Counted from the stretch's first letter, positions 36,306 through 45,929 are shown. The stretch is 54,657 bases of DNA from Vogesella fluminis (GCF_014652335.1 NZ_BMYP01000007.1:59655-114311); one strand, 5' to 3'. Notes: a model not told the origin generated them from the letters alone. Numbers and translations are program-made.

Positions 36306-37019
36306 TTACCAGCTGTTGCGGCGGCGCAGGCTTTCGCTGGCGGCCAGCGCCTGCGGCGTGTCGATGCCGCGTTCCGCCGCCCGTTGCAGCGCCACCTGCA
36401 GCAATTGCGCCGTCGCCAGACAGTCCGAGATCGCGTTGTGGCGCTGGAAGTTCTCGATGCCAAAGGTGTCCAGCCACTCGTCCAGCGCCACCGTGTTGCA
36501 GTAGCGATCCGGAAACAGCGCCGGCATCAGCCACGCCAGATCCAGCCACTTCGGCTGGTAGCGGATGCCCAGAAAGCGGCGCATCGCCTGCGCGATCATC
36601 GCCTGGTCGAAATAGGCGTGGTAGGCCACCAGCGGCGTGTGGCGGCTGTATTCCAGAAAGCGCAGCAGCGCCTCGGCCGGTTCCAGTCCTTCGCGCTGTT
36701 CCGAGCCGCTGATGCCGTGGATCAGGATGTTCTCGGTGGAGGACACCGTATCCTGGCGCAGCACCGCCTCGAAGGCGTCGGCGGGGTTGATCACGCCGCG
36801 ATCCAGTGCCACCGCGCCGATGGAGATCAGGTGGTCGCGGCGGATCTGCAGGCCGCTGGCCTCGACATCGACCACCAGATAGCGCGTGCTGCGGCTGTCC
36901 TGCTGCCAGTCGTGCGCCGGCAGCGCCTGCCAGTGCCGCAACCGCTCAAGCTGCTCGTCGCTGAGCTGCGGTTTGCCGTCAGGGCGGAAACGGTCCAGCC
37001 AGCCGCTCAGCCAGTTCAT
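36306..37019 (-). CDS. DEDDh 3'-5' exonuclease (DnaQ/PolC-like)
   Basis: 237 residues. Exo I VVDVEASG (Asp51, Glu53), Exo II in LVAYHAYFDQAM (Asp) and Exo III RHNAISDCLATAQLL (His, Asp) give a DEDDh site. It digests single-stranded DNA or RNA 3' ends. Its ATG overlaps the stop of the DUF294/CBS gene as ATGA. This pair (nucleotidyltransferase-like sensor plus DnaQ-like exonuclease) recurs in proteobacteria, which suggests a joint role. The N-terminal 40 residues are extra and not part of the nuclease core. Confidence 0.9.
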   Translation of the reverse strand: MNWLSGWLDRFRPDGKPQLSDEQLERLRHWQALPAHDWQQDSRSTRYLVVDVEASGLQIRRDHLISIGAVALDRGVINPADAFEAVLRQDTVSSTENILIHGISGSEQREGLEPAEALLRFLEYSRHTPLVAYHAYFDQAMIAQAMRRFLGIRYQPKWLDLAWLMPALFPDRYCNTVALDEWLDTFGIENFQRHNAISDCLATAQLLQVALQRAAERGIDTPQALAASESLRRRNSW

Positions 37020-38917
37020 AGTTGGTACATCACCTTCAGTTTCTGTTGCAGTTTGCGTGCCTGGCGGAACGACTCCTTCAGGATGCGGCGGTCGAGCGGG
37101 TTCAGCTTGTCCGGCTGGATCAGGTTGTCGCCGGGGCGGCCGTGCTCGTCTTCCAGGTGCTGGTGGCGCAGGCGCAGCATCTGGATGAAGTTGAAGGCGT
37201 CGATGATGGCGGCGGTTTCCTCCGGTGCCGAGCCGGTCTGTTTCGCCGCGCGTTCCAGCCGCTTGATGGTGCTGCTGGCGGCGATGCCCTTGGCCAGCGC
37301 CAGCACGCGCGCGGCGTCGACGAACAGCCGCGCCGCCGATTTTTTCAGGTCGATGTAGCCGCCCTGGCCCTGGTATTCCTCGGTACTGAAGTCGCGCAGC
37401 AGGCCCAGCGGCGGCGCCACCGTCAGCGCGTTGGCGGCCAGCATGCGCTGGAACACGCTGTTGTCCTGGCTCAGCGCGAGCAGGCGCTTGTGCAGCTGGT
37501 TGGCGAGGTAGCGCTTGCCGTACAGCGGGCGAAAATCGAAGAAGATCGACGCGTTGAGCAGCGCCACCGGGTCCGGGGCGCGGATCCAGCGCGCGAACTT
37601 TTCCTGCCACTCTTCCAGCGTCAGGCACCACTCCGGATTGCCGGCCATGATGTTGCCCTTGCACAGCGGGAAGCCGCAGCGGTCGAGGTCGGCGTTCACG
37701 TCGCGGGCAAAATCCAGCAGCCGCATGTTGAGCTGGTCCTTGTCCGTCGCCTCCGGGCACAGGTAGATGATGCCGTTATCCTGATCGGTGCTGAAGGTCT
37801 GCTCCTCGCGCCCCTCGGAGCCGAACGACAGCCACGCCCAGTCGACGCCATACAGGTCGTGCCGCTGCAGGTTCAGCTCGATCACGCGGCGGGTGATGCC
37901 GTCGTTGAGCGCGGAGATGAATTGCGTCAGCTGCTCGGCGCCGACGCCCTGGCCCAGCATGTTCATGGTGAACTGGCGCAGGTCGCGGCCAACCTGTTGC
38001 AGGGTGTCGATGTCGGCGGCGGTTTCCACCGCGTAGCGCAGCTGGCGCAGGCCGACGCGCTGCATGGCGAACAGGTCGCGTTCCGAAATTACGCCCAGCA
38101 CCAGATTGTCGTCGTCGACCGCCAGCACGTGGCGGATGCCGTGCATCGCCATCGCCAGCGCCGCGTCGTAGGCGGTGGCATCCTGCGGCAGGGTGTGCGG
38201 CTTGCGCGACATCACCTGCGAGATCGGGCAGTCCAGCGCCAGCTTCGGCAGCACCACCCGTTTCAGCACGTCGGACTGGGTGAAGATGCCCTGCGCGACA
38301 CCGGTCTCGCTGACGATGACGATGGAGCCGATGCCGGTTTCGCCCATCAGCGTCAGCACCGCTTCCAGCGGATCGTCGGCGCGGGCAGTGACCGGCGGCC
38401 GCTTGCACAGCTCGTGCAGCTTGGTCGCCATCGACTGCTGTTCCAGCGCCCGTTGCGAGAACTGCGCCTGCATCTGCTTGCGCGACTGGCTGAGCAGGGT
38501 GGAAATGTGGCTGGCGCAGAAGCGGTTGAACACCGGGCTGATCAGCAGCAGCTGCTGGAAGTCCTGGTTGTCCAACTGGTAGCAGAACACGTCATCCACG
38601 GCGCTGTAGGTGCAGATGGTGGCGCGCTGGCCGCTGGCGGCGCCGATCGGGAAACACTCGCCGCTGCTGATGATGACATTGCCGGAGGCGCTCTCGCCGT
38701 CTTCGCGCGACAGCACCTTGCCGCGCTGCACCACGAAGAAGTGCGGCGGCGGCCCCATGTCCGGGGTCAGGATCAGGCTGTCTTTCGGGTAGTAGGCGAG
38801 CTTGGCGTGCTGGCCGAGGAAGGCCAGCGCCGCGTCTTCCATGCGGTCGAACGGTGAGTGCTTGCGCAGGAATTCAACGGTGGCGCTGACCAGTGTCGCG
38901 TTGGCGGTACGGCTCAT
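37016..38917 (-). CDS. cNMP-binding / CBS / DUF294 nucleotidyltransferase-like protein
   Basis: 633 residues in four parts: an N-terminal cyclic-nucleotide-binding-like barrel (about 30-150), two CBS domains (about 175-300; ARADDPLEAVLTLMGETG and TLPQDATAYDAALAMAMHG), a DUF294 nucleotidyltransferase-like domain (LSFGSEGREEQTFSTDQDNGIIY, about 370-395), and a DUF294_C helical domain. The NTase GS and DQDN residues are present, as in GlnD-like uridylyltransferases. It looks like a signalling protein that reads adenine nucleotides; target unknown. The ATG at 38917 follows GGGAA. Coupled to the exonuclease gene. Confidence 0.9.
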   Translation of the reverse strand: MSRTANATLVSATVEFLRKHSPFDRMEDAALAFLGQHAKLAYYPKDSLILTPDMGPPPHFFVVQRGKVLSREDGESASGNVIISSGECFPIGAASGQRATICTYSAVDDVFCYQLDNQDFQQLLLISPVFNRFCASHISTLLSQSRKQMQAQFSQRALEQQSMATKLHELCKRPPVTARADDPLEAVLTLMGETGIGSIVIVSETGVAQGIFTQSDVLKRVVLPKLALDCPISQVMSRKPHTLPQDATAYDAALAMAMHGIRHVLAVDDDNLVLGVISERDLFAMQRVGLRQLRYAVETAADIDTLQQVGRDLRQFTMNMLGQGVGAEQLTQFISALNDGITRRVIELNLQRHDLYGVDWAWLSFGSEGREEQTFSTDQDNGIIYLCPEATDKDQLNMRLLDFARDVNADLDRCGFPLCKGNIMAGNPEWCLTLEEWQEKFARWIRAPDPVALLNASIFFDFRPLYGKRYLANQLHKRLLALSQDNSVFQRMLAANALTVAPPLGLLRDFSTEEYQGQGGYIDLKKSAARLFVDAARVLALAKGIAASSTIKRLERAAKQTGSAPEETAAIIDAFNFIQMLRLRHQHLEDEHGRPGDNLIQPDKLNPLDRRILKESFRQARKLQQKLKVMYQL

Positions 38918-38937
38918 GGGACGGTTCCCGTCTGGCG

Positions 38938-38966
38938 AAAAAACGCCCCGGCGGGGCCGGGGCGAC
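38938..38966 (-). terminator. Rho-independent terminator of acs
   Basis: CGCCCCGGC / GCCGGGGCG arms followed on the minus strand by TTTTTTT (38938-38944), 24 bases after the acs stop. Confidence 0.93.
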
Positions 38967-38989
38967 TGAGGCTGCACAGCGTGCGAGGC

Positions 38990-40951
38990 TTACTGCGGTT
39001 CTTGCAGCTGTTGCAGAATCTGCGGGTTTTCCAGCGTCGATACGTCCTGGGTGATTTCCTCGCCCTTGGCGATCGAGCGCAGCAGGCGGCGCATGATCTT
39101 GCCGGAGCGGGTCTTGGGCAGGTTCTCGCCGAAGCGGATGTCGTCAGGCTGCGCGATCTTGCCGATCTCGTGCGCGACCCAGGCCTTCAGCTCGGCGGCG
39201 ACTTTCTTCGCGTCCTCGCCGGTCGGGCGTTCGCCCTTCAGCACCACGAAGGCCACCACCGCCTCGCCCTTCACCTCGTGCGGCTTGCCGACCACCGCGG
39301 CTTCCGCCACCAGCGGGTTGGCCACCAGTGCCGATTCGATCTCCATGGTGCCCAGGCGATGGCCGGACACGTTCAGCACGTCGTCCACGCGGCCCATGAT
39401 CCAGAAGTAACCGTCCTGGTCTCGGTTGGCGGAGTCGCCGGCGAGGTAGTACTGGCCGTTGAACTCTTCCGGGAAGTAGGTCTTCTTGAAGCGGTCGGCG
39501 TCGTTCCAGATGGTGCGTACTAGCGACGGGAACGGCTTCTTGATCACCAGGAAACCGCCCTTGCCGGCCTCCACCGGGCCGCCGGCTTCATCGACGATGT
39601 CGGCGATGATGCCCGGCAGCGGCAGGGTGCACGAACCCGGCTTGGTGGCCACCGCGCCCGGCATCGGCGCGATCATGTGGCTGCCGGTTTCGGTCTGCCA
39701 CCAGGTGTCGACGATAGGGCAACGGCCGCCGCCAACCACTTCGTGGTACCACATCCATGCCTCGGGGTTGATCGGCTCGCCCACGGTGCCGAGCAGGCGC
39801 AGGCTGGACAGGTCGAACTGTTTCGGCAGGTCGGCACCCAGCTTGATCAGCGAGCGGATCGCGGTCGGCGCGGTGTAGAAAATGCTGACCTTGTGCGCTT
39901 CGATCATGCGCCAGAAGCGGGCGGCATCCGGGTAGGTTGGCACGCCTTCAAAGATGATCTGGGTGGCGCCGAAGGCCAGCGGGCCGTAGGCGACATAGCT
40001 GTGGCCGGTGATCCAGCCCACGTCGGCGGTGCACCAGAACACGTCGTCGTCCTTGGCGTCGAAGGTCCAGCGGTAGCTGCTTAGTGCGCCCAGCAGGTAG
40101 CCGGCGCTGCTGTGCTGGATGCCCTTCGGTTTGCCGGTGGAGCCGGAGGTGTAGAGGATGAACAGCGGGTCTTCCGCGTTCATGGTCACCGGCGGGCAGT
40201 CGGCGGACTGGCTGGCGGTCAGCTCGTGCCACCAGATGTCGCGCTCGCCCCAGGCCACCTGGCCATTGGTGCGCTGCAGGACCACCACTTTTTCTACCGA
40301 TTCGCAGCCGCCCAGCGTCAGCGCCTCGTCGACGGTGGCTTTCAGCGGGATCTGCTTGCCACCGCGCACGCTTTCGTTTGCGGTGATCACGATCTTGGCG
40401 CCGGCATCCTGGATGCGGTCACGCACGGCGCCGGCGGAGAAGCCGCCGAACACCACCGAGTGGATGGCGCCGATACGGGCGCAGGCCTGCATCGCCACCA
40501 CCGCGTCCGCCACCATCGGCATGTACACCACCACGCGGTCGCCCTTGGCGACGCCCAGCGATTTCAGGCCGTTGGCGAAGCGCGACACGCGCTCGTGCAG
40601 CTGCTGGTAGCTGATGTTTTCGACGCTGCCGTCATCGGCTTCGAAGATGATCGCGGTCTTGTTGCCCTTGGTGGCCAGGTGACGGTCGATGCAGTTGTAG
40701 GAAACGTTCAGCTCGCCATCGGCAAACCACTTGAAGAACGGCGCATTGCTGTCGTCCAGCACGGTGGTGAACGGCTTGCTCCAGGTCAGCAGCTCGCGTG
40801 CCAGATTGCCCCAGAAGCCGGCGTAGTCCGCTTCGGCAAGTGCGGCTTGGGCGTTGTAGGCTTCCATGCCGGACAGGGTGGCCTTGGCACGGAAAGCGTC
40901 GGATGGAGGGAAGCTGCGGGTTTCTTTGAGCACGGATTCGATTGCTGACAT
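38990..40951 (-). CDS. acs: Acetyl-CoA synthetase
   Basis: 653 residues, near-identical in length to E. coli Acs (652). ANL-superfamily core: [30 protein letters not shown], and the C-terminal hinge and reactive lysine in [15 protein letters not shown], the conserved acetylation-control site. Activates acetate to acetyl-CoA via acetyl-AMP. AAAGGA precedes the ATG. With glcB at 51179 it gives part of an acetate/glyoxylate route, though the genes are unlinked. Confidence 0.97.
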   Translation of the reverse strand: MSAIESVLKETRSFPPSDAFRAKATLSGMEAYNAQAALAEADYAGFWGNLARELLTWSKPFTTVLDDSNAPFFKWFADGELNVSYNCIDRHLATKGNKTAIIFEADDGSVENISYQQLHERVSRFANGLKSLGVAKGDRVVVYMPMVADAVVAMQACARIGAIHSVVFGGFSAGAVRDRIQDAGAKIVITANESVRGGKQIPLKATVDEALTLGGCESVEKVVVLQRTNGQVAWGERDIWWHELTASQSADCPPVTMNAEDPLFILYTSGSTGKPKGIQHSSAGYLLGALSSYRWTFDAKDDDVFWCTADVGWITGHSYVAYGPLAFGATQIIFEGVPTYPDAARFWRMIEAHKVSIFYTAPTAIRSLIKLGADLPKQFDLSSLRLLGTVGEPINPEAWMWYHEVVGGGRCPIVDTWWQTETGSHMIAPMPGAVATKPGSCTLPLPGIIADIVDEAGGPVEAGKGGFLVIKKPFPSLVRTIWNDADRFKKTYFPEEFNGQYYLAGDSANRDQDGYFWIMGRVDDVLNVSGHRLGTMEIESALVANPLVAEAAVVGKPHEVKGEAVVAFVVLKGERPTGEDAKKVAAELKAWVAHEIGKIAQPDDIRFGENLPKTRSGKIMRRLLRSIAKGEEITQDVSTLENPQILQQLQEPQ

Positions 40952-41494
40952 CGTTGGTTTCCTTTTGCTTTGCAGAGTGAGGTCGAGCGGGTGAGGCTGT
41001 TTGTTCGACGCGTCGGGTCAGTCTTACTTGTTATGGCCCTGAAAACAGTGTGGGCTTGTCATGGCTTCAGAATGTACGAAAGCGGGCGGCGGCTGACCAA
41101 TCGCAAATTCTGATAGCAAAAATCAACCCGAGCGATGTTGCACTGCAAAAAACGATATTTATCAGTGATTTGCGTTAGAGTTTTTGCTATTTTTTCGCTG
41201 CCGGTACGGCGTGAAAATAGTGCGCGGCGGGGGCCGGCGGGCTGTTGTTTTTGCGGGGGATGGTGCGTTGCGGTGGCGAACGTGCCGGCAAAGCGCCGGC
41301 TGCGGGGCGAAAAGGGCGGCGTCGGACCAGGGTTGGCCGCAAGGCGGGACGGCGGCCGTCACGGCGGCGACGGCTGGCTGGGCAGTGCCGGCCGGGGCGG
41401 GGCGATGATGCGCTGCAACGGCGGCAGCGGCGGAAACGGAAAAGGCCGCCGCGGCAGATGCCGGCGGCGGCCTGGAGGGTTGCGGCGGCCGCGG
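40952..41494. other. 543-bp non-coding region upstream of acs
   Basis: No frame here is protein-like. The acs-proximal AT-rich part (41095-41220) has an 11-base palindrome TTGCACTGCAA (41138-41148) flanked by inverted CGCAAAT (41102-41108) and ATTTGCG (41168-41174), which could be regulator sites for acs. The rest is GC-rich and includes a word copy at 41333 and the UPF0149 terminator at 41440. Confidence 0.6.
41440..41472 (-). terminator. Rho-independent terminator of the UPF0149 paralogue
   Basis: GGCCGCCGC / GCGGCGGCC arms (41444-41452, 41464-41472), followed by TTTTCC on the minus strand. Confidence 0.85.
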
Positions 41495-42109
41495 TCAGTC
41501 GTCGTTGGCTTCGCTTTCCGCGTCTTCCATTTCCTGGCGCAGTACGGCGAAGAAACGGTAGATCTGCGCTACCGAGGCCGAGATCTCGCCCAGCCATTCC
41601 GCCTTCTGCTCGGCGCTGGCGCCGTCGAGGAAGGGGCGCATTTCCGGATCGGGATGGTGCTCGAACGCCAGCGCCATGATCGGCGCCAGCGCGCCGGCGG
41701 CCTCGGCGTCGTCGAACAGCAGCGTCCAGTCGTCGTACAGGATCTGCATGCCTTCGCTGAAGCCCTCGGCCCAATCGTTGCCGTGCACCACGCCGTGCTC
41801 GTCGGCGTCCAGCCACGGGTAGAAGTCCTCGCCGTTGGCCAGCGTGCGGGCGATTTCCAGCCAGTGGCCCATCACCTGCGTCACGAACTTCTCCAGCACC
41901 TTGGGCGAGGCAAAGGCAGCCTCGTCGTCGAAGGCGGCGCCGAGGATGGTCGGCAGGCAGTCGACCGGCTTGATCGCCTCCGGCCCGGCGTGCAGCGCCG
42001 CGAAAAAGCCGTCCAGCTTTTCCAGCGACATCGCGCCCTGTGGTGCCAGCCGGCTCAGGGTTTCGCCCAGGCGCTGGTAGTCTTGTTCGGTCATCGGTTT
42101 GAATTTCAT
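41495..42109 (-). CDS. UPF0149 family protein without SEC-C
   Basis: 204 residues, acidic. The UPF0149 core (SLEKLDGFFAALHAGPE, FYPWLDADEHG, NDWAEGFSEGMQILYDDW) is recognisable. Unlike the paralogue at 5308 it ends in an acidic tail and has no zinc motif. Function unknown. It appears monocistronic with its own terminator. Confidence 0.88.
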   Translation of the reverse strand: MKFKPMTEQDYQRLGETLSRLAPQGAMSLEKLDGFFAALHAGPEAIKPVDCLPTILGAAFDDEAAFASPKVLEKFVTQVMGHWLEIARTLANGEDFYPWLDADEHGVVHGNDWAEGFSEGMQILYDDWTLLFDDAEAAGALAPIMALAFEHHPDPEMRPFLDGASAEQKAEWLGEISASVAQIYRFFAVLRQEMEDAESEANDD

Positions 42110-42143
42110 GGTCTGGCCTTGGCGGTAAGCGGTAGGGGTGGCG

Positions 42144-42163
42144 TGCGGCCAACGTTGGCCGCA
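42144..42163. repeat. Perfect palindrome of the recurrent word
   Basis: TGCGGCCAACGTTGGCCGCA, in the 215-base gap upstream of the UPF0149 paralogue. The rest of the gap to 42324 shows nothing I can name. Confidence 0.9.
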
Positions 42164-42324
42164 GGGCGGTGGTTCAGGGCGTGCTCACGATCTCGCGCGC
42201 TCACGCGAGACAAGGCAAAAACGGCAGAGGAAGCGGCGTTAAACCAGATATAAACCCGCATGCCGAAGTCGTTTTCAACGCTGTATCGCCCTGTGAGATC
42301 AGTTGCAGCAGATCGTGAACCGGT

Positions 42325-42738
42325 TCAGGGCGGCAGTGGCCGGCCCGGCTTGGTGGACAGGTGGTAGTGTTCCATCAGCACCTGGTGCGCCTGTTCGGCG
42401 ACGTTGCGCAGCGTTTCGCCGCGCGGGTGGTCGGCAAACAGCAGGCTGTCGTCCATGCTGCGCAGCGCACGGCGTGCGGCGGTGCACAGATCGACGGCGA
42501 TGGCGTAGTCGGTGAGGCTCAGCACGCGGCCGTTGCGGATCTTGCGAAAATAGACGCCGCTCATCTGCGCGTATTTCTCGGCCAGCGGCTGCGCGGCGAG
42601 GCCGTCGTCGGCCAGCAGACTGTCCAGCAGCGACCACACCGCGTTGACGGTGACATCGGCGCGCGCCAGGCGTTTGGCCAGCTGCGCGTTTTCTTCCTTG
42701 TTCGGCTTGGCGGCGGCCGGTTTCTTCTTTACAGCCAT
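42325..42738 (-). CDS. Hypothetical protein with basic N-terminus
   Basis: 137 residues, not recognised. It begins MAVKKKPAAAKPNKEEN (basic, flexible) and continues mainly helical (NAVWSLLDSLLADDG, DYAIAVDLCTAARRALRSMDD) to a PGRPLPP end. No signal or membrane segment. Codon use looks ordinary for the window. It is divergent from the RluA-family gene at 42822 and probably a real, lineage-restricted gene. Function unknown. Confidence 0.65.
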   Translation of the reverse strand: MAVKKKPAAAKPNKEENAQLAKRLARADVTVNAVWSLLDSLLADDGLAAQPLAEKYAQMSGVYFRKIRNGRVLSLTDYAIAVDLCTAARRALRSMDDSLLFADHPRGETLRNVAEQAHQVLMEHYHLSTKPGRPLPP

Positions 42739-42821
42739 GTTTCTGCGCTTTCGCGATGCGGTGAAGCCGGCATTTTAACGCGCCTGCTGCCAACTGGCGC
42801 GCATCGCCTTACAATCGCGCG

Positions 42822-43751
42822 ATGAATCAACGCATTTCCCCCATCCCCGAGCGCGCCGGTGTGGCGCCGAGCTTCCTGCAACTGCCGGCCGGCGACTGGC
42901 CGGACCTGTGCAGCTTCCTGATCGAGCGCTTCGCGCACATCCCCGCCGCCGTCTGGCGCGCGCGGCTGCAGAACGGCGAGGTGTTCGATCACCAGGGCCG
43001 CCCGCACCGCCTCGACAGCCCGTATCCGGCCAACCGCCGCATCTGGTACTACCGCGACGTGCCGGACGAGGTGCCGGTGCCGTTTGCGGCCACGGTGCTG
43101 TATCGCGACGAACGCTTGCTGGTCGCCGACAAGCCGCACTTTCTCGCCTGCATTCCCGGCGGCCGCCACCTGCGCGAGACGCTGCTGGGCCGCCTGCGCC
43201 GCGAGCTGGACTTGCCGCAGCTGATGCCGATCCACCGTCTCGACCGTGAAACCGCCGGCGTGATGCTGTTCTGCATCGATCCGGCGCACCGCGCCGCCTA
43301 CCAGGGGCTGTTCCAGACGCGCGAGGTGCGCAAGACCTACGAGGCCATCGCGCCGTGGCGCGACGATCTCGTCTTGCCGCTGGTACACCGCAGCCGCCTG
43401 CTGGAGCGCGACGACTGCTTCCGCATGCACGAGGTGGCCGGCGAGGCCAACAGCGAGACGCGCGTCGAGCTGATCGCCCGTGCCGGCGCGCTGGCGCACT
43501 ACCGGCTGTCGCCGCTGACAGGGCGCAAGCACCAGCTGCGCGCGCACCTGACCGCGCTGGGCATCCCCATCGTCAACGACCCGTGGTACCCGGCGCTGCT
43601 GCCGGACAAGGCGGTGGACGACTTCAGCCAGCCGCTGCAATTGCTGGCACGCAGCATTGCCTTTACCGATCCGGTAAGCGGCGAGGCGCGCCAGTTCAGC
43701 AGCGAACGCCGGCTGCTGCTGGCGCCGGAGCAGGGTGGCGGTCAAGCCTGA
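42822..43751 (+). CDS. RluA-family pseudouridine synthase
   Basis: 309 residues. Catalytic Asp is in the signature IHRLDRETAGVMLF; VADKPHFLACIPGG and LTGRKHQLRAHLTALG complete the RluA fold. The N-terminal 80 residues (FLIERFAHIPAAVWRARLQNGEV) are a short S4-like domain. It isomerises uridine in rRNA or tRNA; which site is not clear. It is monocistronic with its own terminator, convergent with rlmJ across a dispersed repeat. Confidence 0.9.
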   Translation: MNQRISPIPERAGVAPSFLQLPAGDWPDLCSFLIERFAHIPAAVWRARLQNGEVFDHQGRPHRLDSPYPANRRIWYYRDVPDEVPVPFAATVLYRDERLLVADKPHFLACIPGGRHLRETLLGRLRRELDLPQLMPIHRLDRETAGVMLFCIDPAHRAAYQGLFQTREVRKTYEAIAPWRDDLVLPLVHRSRLLERDDCFRMHEVAGEANSETRVELIARAGALAHYRLSPLTGRKHQLRAHLTALGIPIVNDPWYPALLPDKAVDDFSQPLQLLARSIAFTDPVSGEARQFSSERRLLLAPEQGGGQA

Positions 43752-43790
43752 CCGCCGGCCCGCCCGCTTCAAAAGGTTGGCCGCAAGCAA

Positions 43791-43818
43791 ATGGCCCTGC
43801 GTGTGCAGGGCCATTTTC
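43791..43818 (+). terminator. Rho-independent terminator of the RluA-family gene
   Basis: ATGGCCCTGC / GCAGGGCCAT arms (43791-43800, 43805-43814) with a 4-base loop, followed by TTTT. Confidence 0.9.
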
Positions 43819-43840
43819 ATGTCAGCCGATCTACCTCGGC

Positions 43841-43953
43841 GTCGCTAACAAAACCTCGCAGCCTACCTGAGCCAGGGCGCGCCGACGCAGACAGTACACT
43901 TGGTAGGGCAAGGAGGCGCAACGCAGGATCAGGGGTTTTGTCAGTGGCGCTTA
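43841..43953. repeat. ~113-bp dispersed repeat, copy 2
   Basis: Matches 2692-2804 through the shared core (GACGCAGACAGTACA, GGAGGCGCAACGCAGGATCA) and the inverted ends (GTCGCTAACAAAACC and GGTTTTGTCAGTGGCGC). As in copy 1, the right end carries the TAA stop of a minus-strand gene, here rlmJ. The central hairpin differs (TACACTTGGTAG against TACAAGTAGTAC), so the two copies have diverged. Confidence 0.85.
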
Positions 43954-44799
43954 GTTGTTCTCGCGGTATTCCACGCTGTGCCAAGCCCCCTTGTCCACCG
44001 CCAGCGCCGTGGTCAGCCACGGCAGGGTGTCGTTCAGCGTCGCTGGCAGCGTCCACGGCGGGTTGACGATGAACATGCCGCTGCCGTGCATGCCGAAGCC
44101 TTCCTTCGACGGCGTGCGCACCGTCAGCGTCGTGTCCAGCCAGCTGTGACACGGCAGCGCCTTCAGCTGCGCCACCATGTCCTTGATCTCCGGGCGCTGC
44201 AGCAGCGGGTACCAGATGGCGTAGGTGCCGGTAGCGAAGCGCTTCAGCGATTCCTGCATCGCGTTCACCACCCGCTGGTAGTCGCCCTTGTCCTCGTACG
44301 GCGGGTCGATCAGCACCAGTGCGCGTCGCGGCGGCGGCGGCAGGATGGACTTCAGCGCCTCGAAGCCGTTGTTTTTCTCCACCTTGATGCGGCGGCCGGC
44401 GTCGGCGAAGCACTCGCCCAGCAGCTGGAAATCGCTGGGGTGCAGCTCGAACAGGCGCAGCTTCTCGCTGCGGTTCATGGTCTCGGCGGCGAACCACGGC
44501 GAGCCGGGGTAGTGGCGCAGCTCGCCGTCCGGGTTGATGCTGCGCACCACCTCCAGATAGCGCGCCACCGCCGGCGGCAGATCGTCGCGCTGCCACAGCC
44601 GCGCCACGCCATCGACGTACTCGGCGGTCTTGGTGGCGTAGCCCTCGGTCAGGCTGTAGGCACCGGCACCGGCGTGGGTGTCGATGTACCAGAACGGCTT
44701 ATCCTTCTGGCCGAGGTAGTCGATGATCTGCACCTGGATCAGGTGTTTCAGCACGTCGGCGTGGTTGCCGGCGTGAAAGGCGTGGCGATAGCTAAGCAT
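43951..44799 (-). CDS. rlmJ: 23S rRNA (adenine-N6) methyltransferase RlmJ
   Basis: 282 residues, near E. coli RlmJ (280). MLSYRHAFHAGNHADVLKH opens the protein and fixes the start at 44799. SAM binding THAGAGAYSL and the catalytic DPPY in VLIDPPYEDKGDY are visible. Methylates A2030 of 23S rRNA. Upstream in-frame sequence runs through a word palindrome and is not protein. Its stop codon falls in the repeat at 43841. Confidence 0.94.
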   Translation of the reverse strand: MLSYRHAFHAGNHADVLKHLIQVQIIDYLGQKDKPFWYIDTHAGAGAYSLTEGYATKTAEYVDGVARLWQRDDLPPAVARYLEVVRSINPDGELRHYPGSPWFAAETMNRSEKLRLFELHPSDFQLLGECFADAGRRIKVEKNNGFEALKSILPPPPRRALVLIDPPYEDKGDYQRVVNAMQESLKRFATGTYAIWYPLLQRPEIKDMVAQLKALPCHSWLDTTLTVRTPSKEGFGMHGSGMFIVNPPWTLPATLNDTLPWLTTALAVDKGAWHSVEYRENN

Positions 44800-44860
44800 G
44801 GCGGTCGTTCGGACAAAATAGCCGCACATTGTAGCGCAATTCGCCGCCCGTCCTGCACCG

Positions 44861-44882
44861 TTGCGGCCAACGTTGGCCGCAA
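44861..44882. repeat. 22-base perfect palindrome of the recurrent word
   Basis: Between truC and rlmJ, both minus strand. The stem extends outward (GCACC / GGTGC) with one bulge. Confidence 0.9.
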
Positions 44883-44897
44883 GGTGCGCTGGCCTTG

Positions 44898-45659
44898 TCA
44901 GCCGGGGTCGCTGCCGGCGTCGCCCAGCCACGCCGCCGGTAGCGCCTCGGCCCAGCCCAGTTCGTGCAGCAGCCGCGCAAAGTCGCCGCTAACGGGCGCG
45001 GTGATGGTCAGCGCCTCGCCGCTGTGCGGATGGCGGATGCTCAGTTCCACCGCGTGCAGCAGCATGCGGCCAACGTTGAATTGTGTCTGGAAGAAGCGGT
45101 TGTGCACGCCCTTGCCGTGGGTGGCGTCGCCGATGATCGGGTGGGCGATGTGTTTCAGGTGGCGGCGCAGCTGGTGGCGGCGGCCGGTTTCCGGCATCAG
45201 CTGCAGTAGCGCGTAGCGGCTTTGCGGATAGCGGTCCACGGCATAGGGCAGGGTGCAGCGCGCCAGCGTGCGGTAGCGGGTGAAGGCCGGTTGCGCATTC
45301 AGCTGCGCGTTGCCGTGCACGTATTCGCGCTCGTCCGGCTGGCGGGTGATGGCGTGGTCGATGTCGCCGCTGTCGGCCGGATGGCCGCGCACCACCGCGA
45401 GGTAGGTCTTGGCCGGCTGTTTGGCGGCGAAGTCCTGGTTCAGCAGCCGTGCGGTGTCGCTGTCCAGCGCGAACAGCAGCACGCCGCTGGTGCCGCGATC
45501 CAGCCGGTGCACCGGAAACACCTGCTGCCCGATCTGGTCGCGCAGCAATTGCACCGCGAAGCGGGTTTCGCGGCGGTCGATCTCGCTGCGGTGCACCAGC
45601 AGGCCGGACGGCTTGTCGATGGCGATCAGGTGCTGGTCACGATAGAGGATGGTGAGCAT
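44898..45659 (-). CDS. truC: tRNA pseudouridine synthase TruC (U65)
   Basis: 253 residues, RluA superfamily. ILYRDQHLIAIDKPSGLLVHRS, VFPVHRLDRGTSGVLLFAL (catalytic Asp) and LMPETGRRHQLRRHLKHIAHPIIGD (positions about 165-190) match E. coli TruC closely. Forms pseudouridine 65 in tRNA-Ile and -Asp. A word copy (near 45065) encodes FNVGRM. Divergent from the pilin operon. Confidence 0.92.
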   Translation of the reverse strand: MLTILYRDQHLIAIDKPSGLLVHRSEIDRRETRFAVQLLRDQIGQQVFPVHRLDRGTSGVLLFALDSDTARLLNQDFAAKQPAKTYLAVVRGHPADSGDIDHAITRQPDEREYVHGNAQLNAQPAFTRYRTLARCTLPYAVDRYPQSRYALLQLMPETGRRHQLRRHLKHIAHPIIGDATHGKGVHNRFFQTQFNVGRMLLHAVELSIRHPHSGEALTITAPVSGDFARLLHELGWAEALPAAWLGDAGSDPG

Positions 45660-45929
45660 GGGCGGGGCCGGCGAAAAGCGCGCATTCTAACAGCGCCGCG
45701 GCCACGCCGGGCCGATTGTCAAGTGTGTGGTCCGGGTTGCCGTTTGACAATGATGTCGTGACGGCTAGGCTGGAAAGGTGGGCTTGGCCCGGTAAAAAAC
45801 AGTAAACTAGCCGGCAGGGGTATTGTTTTATTGCGATGCTGATTTCTGCTGTAATTATTTGCGGCATGATGCTTCTATTCAACAAAGGGGGCATTGCAAT
45901 TCATGACGGATATAAACGGATCAAGGCTA

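Noticed and set aside
41135-42253. 372-residue plus-strand frame over the acs leader and UPF0149 gene
   Set aside because: It overlaps a terminator and is antisense to a recognised gene; Gly/Arg-rich with no domain.
45660-45929. Sigma-54 promoter for the pilin operon
   Set aside because: No GG-N10-GC pair with proper context is visible; the region is AT-rich but without a convincing -24/-12.
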